Shown piece by piece: positions 8,025 to 15,661 of a DNA stretch of 60,763 nt (position 1 is its first letter; each line of letters begins with the position of its first letter). Below the pieces are notes generated by a model. It was not told the DNA's origin. It did not search any database and saw only the letters and a program-made list of their open reading frames with translations. The stretch is from an uncultured Muribaculaceae bacterium. GTDB taxonomy: Bacteria > Bacteroidota > Bacteroidia > Bacteroidales > Muribaculaceae. The stretch covers positions 1 to 60,763 of the forward strand of contig CAJUCQ010000080.1 in the NCBI GenBank assembly GCA_910584905.1, read 5' to 3'. The translations under genes and the position numbers were made by a program.

Positions 8025-9641
8025 TTAGCGGATGTAAACCTTGGTGGCGGTGTTGCCCTGACGGCGGATGTAGAGGCCGTTGACGGGTTCGGCCACGCGG
8101 ATGCCCTGAAGGTTGTAATATTCGACGGGAGCGTTGTCGGCGGCTTCAACGTTTTCGATGCCGCTGACTTCTACGTCAAGAACATATTTCTTGGTGTTCT
8201 TGAGGCCGGGAGCGCCGAAATATTTGATGAGGTTGCCGTAGAGTTTGACGCTGCGGCCGAGGTTTTCGGCGTGGTCGACGATGTTGAGAGCGTTGCGTAA
8301 ATCTCCGGAAGGAAGCTGAACGGCAACACATTTCGTATAGTCCTTGCAGTCGGCGGAGCCGGCGATGACGATGTTGGTGTTTGCCACGCCTTCGTTGCCG
8401 AATACGATGTCTTCGGCGGTCTTGCCTGCGCCGGCGGGAATTGCGCCCACTATATAGCCTGCCACCCATTTGTTATCGGCGGTGTAGCTATTGTTTTCGG
8501 ATGCGGCAAAGAGGTCGAGAACTTTACCTACGATGTAGGGGTTGTTTTCTTCGCCGGGTGCGGAGGGGTCTACGGGGTCAACGGGAGTTCCGCCGGTCTG
8601 CTGTCCGAGCTTCACGTTGTCGACACACCAAGTGGCGTAGTTGGCGTCTTTTGCGGCGCTGTAGAAGAATCCGATGTAGATGGTGCCGGTGTAGCCGCTG
8701 AGGTCGATGTCGCCGCTCTTGGTCCATTCGGAGTAGCCGGTTTCAGGAGCGGTTGCGAAGGTGGCGTTGGCGAGGAATGCGGGGTCGCATGCTTCGGGGT
8801 TGGCATCGGTGAGGACGGCAACCTGAAGCTTCGACGTGGTGGAGCCGTAGCCGTTTACCTGCGTTTCGAAGGTGAGCACCTTTTCGGTGAGTTTGCTCAT
8901 GTCGACAGCGGGGGAAATGAGCCATGCTTCGAAGGGAGGTGTGGTGCCTTTGAAGCCGGTCATTGCGGCGTAGCCGTTGTTGTTGAAGGTTGCTTTGTAC
9001 CAGTCCTTGTCGCCGGAAGTGGTCACGTTTACCCAAGGAGCGAGGCCGTCTTCAAACGTGGCGTTGAGGCCGACAACGGGATTGGTGGGAGGAACGACGG
9101 GGTCTTCGACGCCTTCACCGGCGGGAGTGATGACCATCTTGGTGATGCGGAACTGAGCGCCGTAGGAGATGGTCACGGATTCGGTGCCTTCGGCGTAGGT
9201 CCATGTCTGCGCCGACTTTTTCACGTCGGAGAGTGTGCCGGGCTGGCAGGTGTAGCCGGTTTCTTTGCCGTTGGAGCCGGAGAATTCGATTTTGGCCATC
9301 TTGGTGCCTGCGGGCGCGGTGACGGTGAGGGTCGAGCCGGCGTACATGCGCACGGTGACAACGCCGTTGGGGTTGGTGCTCATTGCATAGTAGTAGGAGG
9401 CTTTGGAGGCCTTTTCGTCGGTGGGCTGAGTCACGGTGAAGCTGTAGTCGCCGATTTTGAACGATTCGAGTTCGATGTGGCGGGCTGCTCCGTTGGGGGC
9501 TTCGGTCGATGTGCCTGCGGGGATTTCGGGGATATCAGTGCCCTGAATATCAGTGGCGTCCTTTACCTCGAGGGTAACGGGGGCTGCGAAAGCGGCAGTG
9601 GTGACTGCGGCCAGCGCGAGGGTGAGTAGTTGTTTCTTCAT
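8025..9641 (-). CDS. Secreted choice-of-anchor-J and DUF6359 domain protein with C-terminal sorting-like tail
   Basis: A signal peptide (MKKQLLTLALAAVTTAAFA) precedes an N-terminal beta-rich region (about 20-175), a choice-of-anchor-J domain (about 190-345) and a DUF6359-like repeat (about 360-490, WVAGYIVG). The tail has EYYNLQGIRVAEP then GLYIRRQG, the pattern of short C-terminal sorting or anchoring domains in Bacteroidales secreted proteins. It shares its modules with the two lipoproteins downstream but lacks a lipobox and DUF5689. It starts 54 bp after the nuclease gene, so the two are probably cotranscribed. Likely role: an extracellular binding protein working with the nuclease; no catalytic motif is seen. 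Confidence 0.8.
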   Translation of the reverse strand: MKKQLLTLALAAVTTAAFAAPVTLEVKDATDIQGTDIPEIPAGTSTEAPNGAARHIELESFKIGDYSFTVTQPTDEKASKASYYYAMSTNPNGVVTVRMYAGSTLTVTAPAGTKMAKIEFSGSNGKETGYTCQPGTLSDVKKSAQTWTYAEGTESVTISYGAQFRITKMVITPAGEGVEDPVVPPTNPVVGLNATFEDGLAPWVNVTTSGDKDWYKATFNNNGYAAMTGFKGTTPPFEAWLISPAVDMSKLTEKVLTFETQVNGYGSTTSKLQVAVLTDANPEACDPAFLANATFATAPETGYSEWTKSGDIDLSGYTGTIYIGFFYSAAKDANYATWCVDNVKLGQQTGGTPVDPVDPSAPGEENNPYIVGKVLDLFAASENNSYTADNKWVAGYIVGAIPAGAGKTAEDIVFGNEGVANTNIVIAGSADCKDYTKCVAVQLPSGDLRNALNIVDHAENLGRSVKLYGNLIKYFGAPGLKNTKKYVLDVEVSGIENVEAADNAPVEYYNLQGIRVAEPVNGLYIRRQGNTATKVYIR

Positions 9642-9695
9642 ATTGCAATATTTTTAAGGAGGTTAGTGCTTGTATGTCCGTGTTGTTGCCGGAGG

Positions 9696-10745
9696 TCACT
9701 TTTTGGGGTCGACGTAGCGACGCAGAAGGATTTCGGTGGGGAAGTGGTCGGAGTATCCGCCGAGGTAGCTGCCTGCGGAGAAGCTGCGCTTGGGGTAGCC
9801 CACGCGGTTGCCTTCGGTGTCTTTGAGGAAGTCGAGATTCCACACTTTTGCTTCGAAGAAGCGCCAGCGGGCATCGTTTTCAGGCTCGGTGAGATTCCCC
9901 GAGATTATAATCTGGTCGAAGAGATTCCACGAGCTTTTGTATGCGAGGGTGCCGATGCCACGGTCGAGGAGGCTCCAGAAGGGGTTGAAGAAGCCGTGGG
10001 CTTCGGTGCCCTTGGCTTCCTTGCGGGCGCCGAGCACCTGCGCGCAACTCTTGTCCATGGGGTCGTCGTTGAGGTCGCCCATGATGATTACGCCCATCTG
10101 CGGGTCTACGCGCCAGAGCGAGTCGGCGATTGATCTCGAGAGGCGTGCGGCAGCTTCGCGGTTGGGCGACGATTTTTCCTGTCCGCCGAGGCGCGAAGGC
10201 CAGTGGTTTACAATCACGGCGATGCGCTGTCCGAGGAGGCTCCCGACGACGCACATCTGGTCGCGGGTGCGGAAAGGCACTTCCGTGAGCCGGTGGTTGG
10301 TGACGTTTTCGAGCTTGAAGTAACGGGGGTTGTACATCAGGCCTACGTCGACGCCGCGAGCGTCGGGCGAGTCGTGGTGCACAATCTGAAGATTCCACTT
10401 TGCGATTTCGGGCTGACGGGCCACGTCTTCCATCACGGCGCGGTTTTCGATTTCGCTCACGCCTATTATCGCGGGCCCGTAAGGTGTGGTTTTGGTGGTG
10501 AAGTGTGAGATGGCGTATGCGAGGTTGTGTACCTTTTCGCGGTATTTGCGTCCGTCCCACTGTCGCTGTCCGCCGGGCGTGAATTCGAGGTCGCGCCCTT
10601 CGGGGTTGTTCGGGATTGTGTCGAAGAGGTTCTCGAAGTTATAGAACGCGATTCCTGCCACTTGCACGCGGCGGCCGTTGGCGTTCTGAGCCTGAAGCCC
10701 GCTCACCATGATGATGGCGGCGAGGATAAGAAAAAGGCGTTTCAT
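9696..10745 (-). CDS. Secreted endonuclease/exonuclease/phosphatase family protein
   Basis: The signal peptide (about 1-19, ending SGLQAQ) is followed by one EEP (DNase I/sphingomyelinase-like) domain covering the rest of 349 residues. Visible motifs are the N-terminal YNFENLFD (metal-binding Asn), GVSEIENR (metal-binding Glu, about 95), VIVNHWPSRLGG (His, about 180), MGDLNDDP (catalytic Asp and Asn, about 220) and GYSDHFPTEI near the C-terminus (general-base Asp-His). All the expected catalytic residues appear present. Family members hydrolyse phosphodiesters in DNA, RNA or lipids in a Mg-dependent manner. Mature N-terminal Gln would fit pyroglutamate formation in this phylum. The exact substrate is not determined. 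Confidence 0.88.
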   Translation of the reverse strand: MKRLFLILAAIIMVSGLQAQNANGRRVQVAGIAFYNFENLFDTIPNNPEGRDLEFTPGGQRQWDGRKYREKVHNLAYAISHFTTKTTPYGPAIIGVSEIENRAVMEDVARQPEIAKWNLQIVHHDSPDARGVDVGLMYNPRYFKLENVTNHRLTEVPFRTRDQMCVVGSLLGQRIAVIVNHWPSRLGGQEKSSPNREAAARLSRSIADSLWRVDPQMGVIIMGDLNDDPMDKSCAQVLGARKEAKGTEAHGFFNPFWSLLDRGIGTLAYKSSWNLFDQIIISGNLTEPENDARWRFFEAKVWNLDFLKDTEGNRVGYPKRSFSAGSYLGGYSDHFPTEILLRRYVDPKK

Positions 10746-10791
10746 ATATGAGTCTTGGTGTTTGATATGCGGTATAGGGTTTAGATGGGCA

Positions 10792-10825
10792 CAAATTTAC
10801 AAAAAATAAATTTAAATCAAGCAAA
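10792..10825 (-). promoter_or_regulatory. Candidate promoter for the secreted nuclease gene
   Basis: Minus-strand TAAATTTG (10799-10792) fits the -7 consensus, with TTTG (10825-10822) 22 bp upstream. It lies about 47 bp before the ATG. Confidence 0.5.
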
Positions 10826-10865
10826 GCTCTATATAAAAAGAATGATTAAGGGCTGTTAAAATGTA

Positions 10866-10901
10866 TAAGACCCCGTTCCCCAATATTTGTTAACGCCGGG
10901 G
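10866..10901 (+). repeat. Left copy of 36-bp inverted repeat
   Basis: This is an exact reverse complement of 11694-11729. It falls just after the transposase remnant, as a terminal repeat would. Confidence 0.85.
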
Positions 10902-10929
10902 CGGTTAAGCGTCGTGCAGATGTGTTCGC

Positions 10930-11465
10930 GCAGTGAGGGAGCAATGCGGTTGCATTGTGACCGAAACAAGCGGACGCAGATGCATGACGATTGGCCGAGG
11001 CGATGGTAATTTATACCACGGAGAACAGAGAATATATGTTGTCGTAAGGTACGTTCCACAACCCACCTGCCGTTAATCGGCTTGAATTCCGATGTTCCGA
11101 AATTCGATTCACACACTCCAATGTCACATTCAACCCTTCCTTCAAGTTTTTCACTAAAGAGCCGCCATATCCGTTATCTGCCTTTAATAATCCGATTGTC
11201 GGATATTTGCAGACCGTTTCAGTCTGTTGAGCCGATTTCCTTAGCGAATCCCATGCCATGGCATTCAATTCTTGGGTCAAACGGTCAAAAATTCCTATAG
11301 GAATTCACTTGCGGTAAAATTCATACACTGTACGCTATTTTGGAAAATCATTTGGCAAGAGTTTTCATTGCCATCCTGTTTTGATTAAGATAAACAAGGC
11401 ATTAATAATCTCAAATATATCAGTCTTTGATTTCGTATTGAAAATTTCCGGAAATTATTCTAAAA
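10930..11465 (-). pseudogene. IS5-family transposase remnant with stop codons and a frameshift
   Basis: Translating the minus strand from about 11465 gives recognisable IS5-like pieces: INALFILIKTGWQ, KLLPNDFPK, ADNGYGGSLVKNLKEGLNVT and, in another frame, FKPINGRWVVERT. These match the usual order of the family: the N-terminal 'LKTGCQWR..LPxDFPKW' block, the DGGY block with a catalytic Asp, and the RWVVERT block with the catalytic Glu. At least three in-frame stops interrupt the N-terminal half, and a frameshift lies near 11110. The gene cannot make an active enzyme. Confidence 0.8.
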
Positions 11466-11572
11466 ATAAAGTTGCGCTGTTCAAGTATCAAATCTGTATT
11501 ATATCGCAATCTACTCCTATAAGGTAACAAATGGTTAAAATCTTATAACTGATTTAGAGCGCAATTAATTGA

Positions 11573-11693
11573 GTGATGATACAAAAGTTACTTTATCATC
11601 GCATCTCTCCGGCGCTTTTTGCCTTGTTCCTCAGTCACGTAGCAAAGGCTACGCTCCTTCGTCACAAGACAAAAATCACTCAGAGATATGCGA
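11573..11693. other. Non-coding spacer with an inverted GTAGC/GCTAC motif inside the element
   Basis: The stretch between the transposase remnant and the right repeat contains GTAGCAAAGGCTAC (a 5-bp stem, GTAGC/GCTAC, within 11639-11652). I see no convincing gene; the open frames across it have no family resemblance. It may be a dispersed repeat fused to the element. Confidence 0.35.
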
Positions 11694-11729
11694 CCCCGGC
11701 GTTAACAAATATTGGGGAACGGGGTCTTA
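11694..11729 (-). repeat. Right copy of 36-bp inverted repeat
   Basis: This is an exact reverse complement of 10866-10901. It lies about 230 bp upstream of the recognisable start of the transposase remnant. Confidence 0.85.
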
Positions 11730-11802
11730 GACCCAGCGCCGAAAATGAACTTTTAATCAGCTTCTCGGTGGGTGTTCGATAAGATTTGAGCCTGCTGAAA
11801 AT

Positions 11803-11848
11803 CAACGGATTGCATGGATGTAATTTATTACACCCGTGCAATCCGTTG
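11803..11848 (-). terminator. Long hairpin terminating the carboxynorspermidine dehydrogenase operon
   Basis: CAACGGATTGCA (11803-11814) pairs with 11837-11848 over 12 perfect base pairs. The interior adds TGTAAT/ATTACA, so nearly the whole 46 bases fold. On the minus strand it is followed by ATTTT. It lies 37 bp after the stop at 11885. Confidence 0.75.
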
Positions 11849-11884
11849 TTATTGAGGTTGTTATATTCTGTTTCCGTCGGAGGC

Positions 11885-13096
11885 TCAGTTGTCGATGCGT
11901 CCTACTTCGAGGTCCTGTCCCTTGATTTCGTGCCAAGGGAGTCCGTTGGCGGCGAGGGCTTCGAGGAAGGGATCGGGGTCGAACTCTTCAACGTTGTGCA
12001 CGCCTTTAAGGTCCCATTTGCCGGTGAGGAACATCATTGCGCCTACCATAGCGGGCACGCCCGTGGTGTAGCTTACGGCCTGCATGCCGGTTTCCTTGTA
12101 GGCTTCCTCGTGAGAGCAGTTGTTGTAGATATAGTATGTGAGTTCCTTGCCTTCCTTGTCTTTACCGGAAATGCGGCAACCGATGGATGTCTCGCCGTGG
12201 TAGTTTGCGCCGAGGTCCTGCGGGTCGGGGAGCACGGCTTTGAGGAATTGCAGGGGCACGATTTTTGTGCCGTTATAGTCGACTTCGTCAATGCGGGCCA
12301 TGCCTATGTTCTGAATCACCCGCAGGTGCGTGAGATATTCTTGACCGAAGGTCATCCAGAAGCGCGCGCGCTTGATAGTCGGGTAGTTGAGGACGAGGCT
12401 TTCGAGTTCTTCGTGATAGAGGAGGTAGCTCTCTCTTTCGCCGATGTTGGGGTATGTCAGGGGCTGGTGGATTTCGAGCGGCCCGGTCACAATCCATTCG
12501 CCGTTCTTCCAGTAGCGTCCGTTCTGAGTGATTTCGCGGATGTTGATCTCGGGGTTGAAGTTCGTGGCGAAAGCTTTGCCGTGGTTTCCGGCGTTGCAGT
12601 CGACGATGTCGAGATACTCCATTTCCGAGAAATAATGTTTGGCGGCATATGCCGTGAACACTCCGCTGACCCCGGGGTCGAAGCCGCAACCGAGTATTGC
12701 GGTGAGTCCGGCCTTCTCGAAGCGTTCGCGGTAGGCCCATTGCCACGAGTATTCGAAGTGAGCTTCGTCTTTGGGCTCGTAGTTGGCCGTGTCGAGATAG
12801 TTGACGCCGCAGATGAGGCATGCGTCCATGATAGTGAGGTCCTGATAGGGCAGGGCCACGTTGATTACGAGATTGGGTTTGTGGCGGCGGAAGAGTTCGA
12901 CGAGCCGGTCAACGCTGTCGGCGTCGACGGTGTCGGTCGTGATGTTGGGCTTTCCGATAGCTTTGGCCACGGCGTCGCATTTGCTGCGTGTGCGCGATGC
13001 GATTACGATTTCGTTGAAAACTTCGGGGTGCTGAGCGCACTTGTGGGCGACGACGGTGCCGACGCCGCCGCAACCGATGATGATAACTTTATTCAT
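11885..13096 (-). CDS. Saccharopine dehydrogenase family protein, probable carboxynorspermidine dehydrogenase
   Basis: An N-terminal Rossmann fold shows the NAD(P)-binding GCGGVGTVVAHKC (residues 8-20), followed by ASRTRSKCDA and NVALPYQD. The central GCGFDPGVSGVFTAYA segment and the 403-residue length match carboxy(nor)spermidine synthase/dehydrogenases rather than lysine-pathway enzymes. The reaction would be NADPH-dependent condensation of aspartate semialdehyde with a diamine to give carboxy(nor)spermidine, the Bacteroidetes route to spermidine-type polyamines. The partner decarboxylase (NspC) is not in this window. The start overlaps the upstream UPF0104 gene by 8 bp, implying cotranscription. 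Confidence 0.85.
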   Translation of the reverse strand: MNKVIIIGCGGVGTVVAHKCAQHPEVFNEIVIASRTRSKCDAVAKAIGKPNITTDTVDADSVDRLVELFRRHKPNLVINVALPYQDLTIMDACLICGVNYLDTANYEPKDEAHFEYSWQWAYRERFEKAGLTAILGCGFDPGVSGVFTAYAAKHYFSEMEYLDIVDCNAGNHGKAFATNFNPEINIREITQNGRYWKNGEWIVTGPLEIHQPLTYPNIGERESYLLYHEELESLVLNYPTIKRARFWMTFGQEYLTHLRVIQNIGMARIDEVDYNGTKIVPLQFLKAVLPDPQDLGANYHGETSIGCRISGKDKEGKELTYYIYNNCSHEEAYKETGMQAVSYTTGVPAMVGAMMFLTGKWDLKGVHNVEEFDPDPFLEALAANGLPWHEIKGQDLEVGRIDN

Positions 13097-14105
13097 GTGT
13101 TTTATGTGTTTTCTTTTTATCTAATGCTATAGCTGCGAAGGTGAAAATGCCGAGGGCAATGAGGAGCAGGGTCTGGGAGCCGAGGACGAGGTTGGCGAAA
13201 GCTCCGGCCTGAGTTGCGTCAACGCCGTATATTCCGAGGGCGAAAATCACGGCCCATTGCCACGGGCCTATGCCGCCGTTGGAAGGCACACCCATCGACA
13301 CGGATGAGATGACGAAGGTGACGAGCGCGACGGTGATGCCGTGGTCGGCGAGCACCTCGCGGGTGAAGGGGAATGCGAAGAAGGTGATGTAGTTCTGGAG
13401 GAAGTAGCAACCCCACAGGGCTACGGTCCACAGCAGCCATTGTCCCTTTCCGCGCATTGTTATGATGACGGCGAAACCCTGCCACAGTTCTCGGATGGCG
13501 TTCTGAATCTTAAACATCGGGCCGGAGGTATATGTTCGGGTCATAAACCACCAGAGGGCGGCAGCTGCGACGAGTGCGGCCCCCCAGAGCCACGGCGACG
13601 ATAGAAGACGCCCTATTGCGGCATAGCTTTCGCCGTTTGCGGCGAGGAAGTCGAGGATTGCGCCGGATGCGAGGGCGAATGTGAGAAGGGCGAGAAGCAG
13701 CACGGTGACGGTGTCGGCGAGGCGGTCGGCCATCATCGAGCCGAATACGGTGGTGAAGGGCGTGTCCTGTCGGCGGGCGATGTAGCCGCTCCGCCAGACT
13801 TCGCCGAGGCGCGGAAACACGAGGTTCACGGCGTATGTGCCGAAAATGCTGTAAACGAGGGCGTAGAGCGGGGCCTTTACGCCGAGGGCGCGGAGCTGTA
13901 TGTCCCAGCGGAGGGCGCGGAAAACGTGGGAGAACACGCTTATAATCATGGCGAATGCAATCCACCTGAAATCGCATTGCTCGCGGATGATACGGAGCAT
14001 CTCGCGGAAGTCTATGCCCGTGAAAAGCAGATAGCACAGCCCCACGCTGATTATTACCGGGATGACGTATTTGAAAGTCGTCTGCAACAATTTGCGGGTT
14101 GTCAT
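13089..14105 (-). CDS. UPF0104/lysylphosphatidylglycerol synthase-type integral membrane protein
   Basis: The 338 residues contain about eight hydrophobic helices and the family motif around FPRLGEVWRSGYIARR (about 100-115), followed by GSMMADRLADT. NGGIGPWQWAVI lies near the C-terminus. These match the flippase-like membrane domain shared by MprF and AglD/UPF0104 proteins; no soluble aminoacyl-transfer domain is attached. It probably moves or handles a lipid-linked molecule in the inner membrane, but the substrate is unknown. It is the first gene of a two-gene operon and is divergent from the TrmH-type gene. Confidence 0.75.
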   Translation of the reverse strand: MTTRKLLQTTFKYVIPVIISVGLCYLLFTGIDFREMLRIIREQCDFRWIAFAMIISVFSHVFRALRWDIQLRALGVKAPLYALVYSIFGTYAVNLVFPRLGEVWRSGYIARRQDTPFTTVFGSMMADRLADTVTVLLLALLTFALASGAILDFLAANGESYAAIGRLLSSPWLWGAALVAAAALWWFMTRTYTSGPMFKIQNAIRELWQGFAVIITMRGKGQWLLWTVALWGCYFLQNYITFFAFPFTREVLADHGITVALVTFVISSVSMGVPSNGGIGPWQWAVIFALGIYGVDATQAGAFANLVLGSQTLLLIALGIFTFAAIALDKKKTHKTHE

Positions 14106-14152
14106 GTCGTCTTTTTTGGATTATTACAGCGCAAAGTTAGGAAAATTTTTGC

Positions 14153-14160
14153 TACTTTTG
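14153..14160 (+). promoter_or_regulatory. -7 promoter element immediately before the TrmH-type gene
   Basis: TACTTTTG matches TAnnTTTG and ends only five bases before the ATG at 14166. The mRNA would be leaderless or almost so. No good -33 element was found at the expected distance. Confidence 0.5.
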
Positions 14161-14165
14161 TCCTT

Positions 14166-14720
14166 ATGATAAAGAAAACTGTCTGGGATATGGGGCGTCC
14201 GAATGTCGAGACCTTCCGTAAGTCCCCTAAAATCCCCGTGGCCCTTGTTCTCGACAACGTGCGCTCGCTCAACAACATCGGGTCGATGTTCCGCACGTCG
14301 GATGCTTTCGCCGTGTCGGAGATATGCCTTTGCGGCATCTCGGCGACGCCTCCGTCGCCCGAAATCCACAAGACGGCCCTCGGGGCCGAGGATTCGGTGG
14401 CGTGGCGCTATTTCCCGTCTACTCTCGAAGCGCTTGAAGCGCTCAGGGCCGAGGGCCATGTGCTGTGCGCTCTTGAGCTGGCCCACGACTCCGTTAGCCT
14501 CGAGCGCTACAAGCCCGAGGCCGGAAAGAAGTATGCGATAGTGGCGGGCAACGAGGTCGACGGCGTCGACGAGGCAGTCGTGGCCGCGTGCGACGTTTGC
14601 CTCGAAATCCCCCAGTTGGGCACAAAACATTCACTCAACGTGGCGATAAGCGCCGCCGTCGCGCTGTGGCATTTTTTCGAGGCCCTGAGCCTCCGCAAAG
14701 ACCTCGGCGCGCAGGCATGA
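14166..14720 (+). CDS. TrmH/SpoU-family RNA 2'-O-methyltransferase
   Basis: Beginning at the ATG at 14166, the 184-residue protein has the three SPOUT motifs: NVRSLNNIGSMFRTSDAF (about 32-49), VAGNEVDGVD (about 119-128) and IPQLGTKHSLNVAISAAVAL (about 138-157), which form the trefoil knot binding S-adenosylmethionine. An upstream in-frame extension to 13926 overlaps the divergent gene and the promoter, so it was rejected. The enzyme should methylate a ribose in tRNA or rRNA; the exact position is not predictable. It is followed 19 bp later by the LD-carboxypeptidase gene. Confidence 0.85.
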   Translation: MIKKTVWDMGRPNVETFRKSPKIPVALVLDNVRSLNNIGSMFRTSDAFAVSEICLCGISATPPSPEIHKTALGAEDSVAWRYFPSTLEALEALRAEGHVLCALELAHDSVSLERYKPEAGKKYAIVAGNEVDGVDEAVVAACDVCLEIPQLGTKHSLNVAISAAVALWHFFEALSLRKDLGAQA

Positions 14721-14739
14721 AACAGCAGAAAGAATAGTC

Positions 14740-15639
14740 ATGATTTTTCCCCCCGCATTGAAAAAAGGCGATAAAATCGCCATCTGTTCTCCCGCCGGCC
14801 CTATTGCGGCCGAAAACGTCGAAGGCGCGGCCAAGGTTTTGCGTCGCGAGGGCTGGGAGGTTGTCGTGATGCCGCACACGCTTGGCAAAAACGGCCAGTA
14901 CAGCGGCACTGACGACGAGCGCTTCGACGACTTGCGCACGGCCCTCCTCGATCCCGAAATCAAGGCCATCGTATGCTCGCGCGGCGGTTATGGCGTGGTC
15001 CATCTCATGGACCGTCTTGAGCGCCTGCCTTTGGCCGAGAATCCAAAATGGGTTGTGGGTTTCTCCGACATCTCGGCCCTCCACGCCATGCTTCAGAGCA
15101 AGGGCGTGGCGAGTATCCACGGGTCGATGACCTCGCATATCAAGCTTGGAGCAGGCAATGAGGACAATGCGTCGCTTTTCGGCATCCTCCGCGGCGAGCG
15201 CCCGGCCTATACCTTCCCGGCCCACGAATACGACCGCCCGGGCATAGCCACAGGGACGCTTCTCGGCGGTAATCTCGCCGTGCTCGCCGAGCTTATCAAC
15301 ACGCCCTATGACCTTCTGCGCCCCGACACCATCCTCTTTGTCGAGGACATAGCCGAACCTATCTATAAAATAGAGCGCATATTCTATCAGCTTCGTCTCA
15401 GCGGTGTGCTCGCCAATCTGCGCGGTCTCATAGTCGGGCAGTTCACGGACTACAAGCCCAATGAGAACTACGCCGATATGGAGTCGATGATTCGCGATAT
15501 GACCGCACCTTACAACTACCCCATTGCATTCGGGGCGCCGACGGGCCATGTGTTCCACAACGTGCCGCTTATCGAGGGCGCGAAAGTGACGCTCAAGGTG
15601 AGCCCGTCGGGCACGAACAGCATCATATTCTGGCGCTGA
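14740..15639 (+). CDS. LD-carboxypeptidase, S66 family
   Basis: The 299-residue protein begins PALKKGDKIAICSPAGPI, typical of S66 peptidases. The nucleophile Ser is in VVGFSDISALH (about residue 110), the catalytic Glu in ILFVEDIAEPIYKIER (about 205-215) and the His in PTGHVFHNVPL (about 270). These enzymes remove the terminal D-alanine from murein tetrapeptides during peptidoglycan recycling, or cleave microcin-like peptides in the MccF branch. No signal peptide is seen, so it is cytoplasmic. The gene converges on the acyltransferase, with both stop codons in a shared hairpin. Confidence 0.88.
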   Translation: MIFPPALKKGDKIAICSPAGPIAAENVEGAAKVLRREGWEVVVMPHTLGKNGQYSGTDDERFDDLRTALLDPEIKAIVCSRGGYGVVHLMDRLERLPLAENPKWVVGFSDISALHAMLQSKGVASIHGSMTSHIKLGAGNEDNASLFGILRGERPAYTFPAHEYDRPGIATGTLLGGNLAVLAELINTPYDLLRPDTILFVEDIAEPIYKIERIFYQLRLSGVLANLRGLIVGQFTDYKPNENYADMESMIRDMTAPYNYPIAFGAPTGHVFHNVPLIEGAKVTLKVSPSGTNSIIFWR

Positions 15640-15661
15640 GGCCTGCGGCCGTGCCTCAGCG
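15634..15661. terminator. Bidirectional hairpin covering two convergent stop codons
   Basis: CGCTGAGGC (15634-15642) pairs with GCCTCAGCG (15653-15661) over 9 bp. The left arm contains the TGA of the LD-carboxypeptidase gene and the right arm the complement of the acyltransferase stop. No clear U-run follows on either strand. Confidence 0.5.

Larger units (their letters stand above)
10866..11729 (-). mobile_element. Decayed IS5-type insertion element with perfect 36-bp inverted repeats
   Basis: The 36-base segments 10866-10901 and 11694-11729 are perfect inverted repeats (outer part TAAGACCCCGTTCCCC). Between them the minus strand encodes the remains of a transposase. TA lies at both outer edges and may be the target duplication. 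The interior is AT-rich compared with the flanking genes. The element separates the nuclease locus from the polyamine gene. Confidence 0.7.

Noticed and set aside
11786..13132. Plus-strand open frame of 448 codons opposite the carboxynorspermidine dehydrogenase gene
   Set aside because: The minus-strand frame has clear Rossmann motifs; the plus frame is its shadow.
13926..14165. Upstream extension of the TrmH-type protein by 80 residues
   Set aside because: It overlaps the divergent membrane-protein gene and its own promoter, and the added sequence has no family resemblance.
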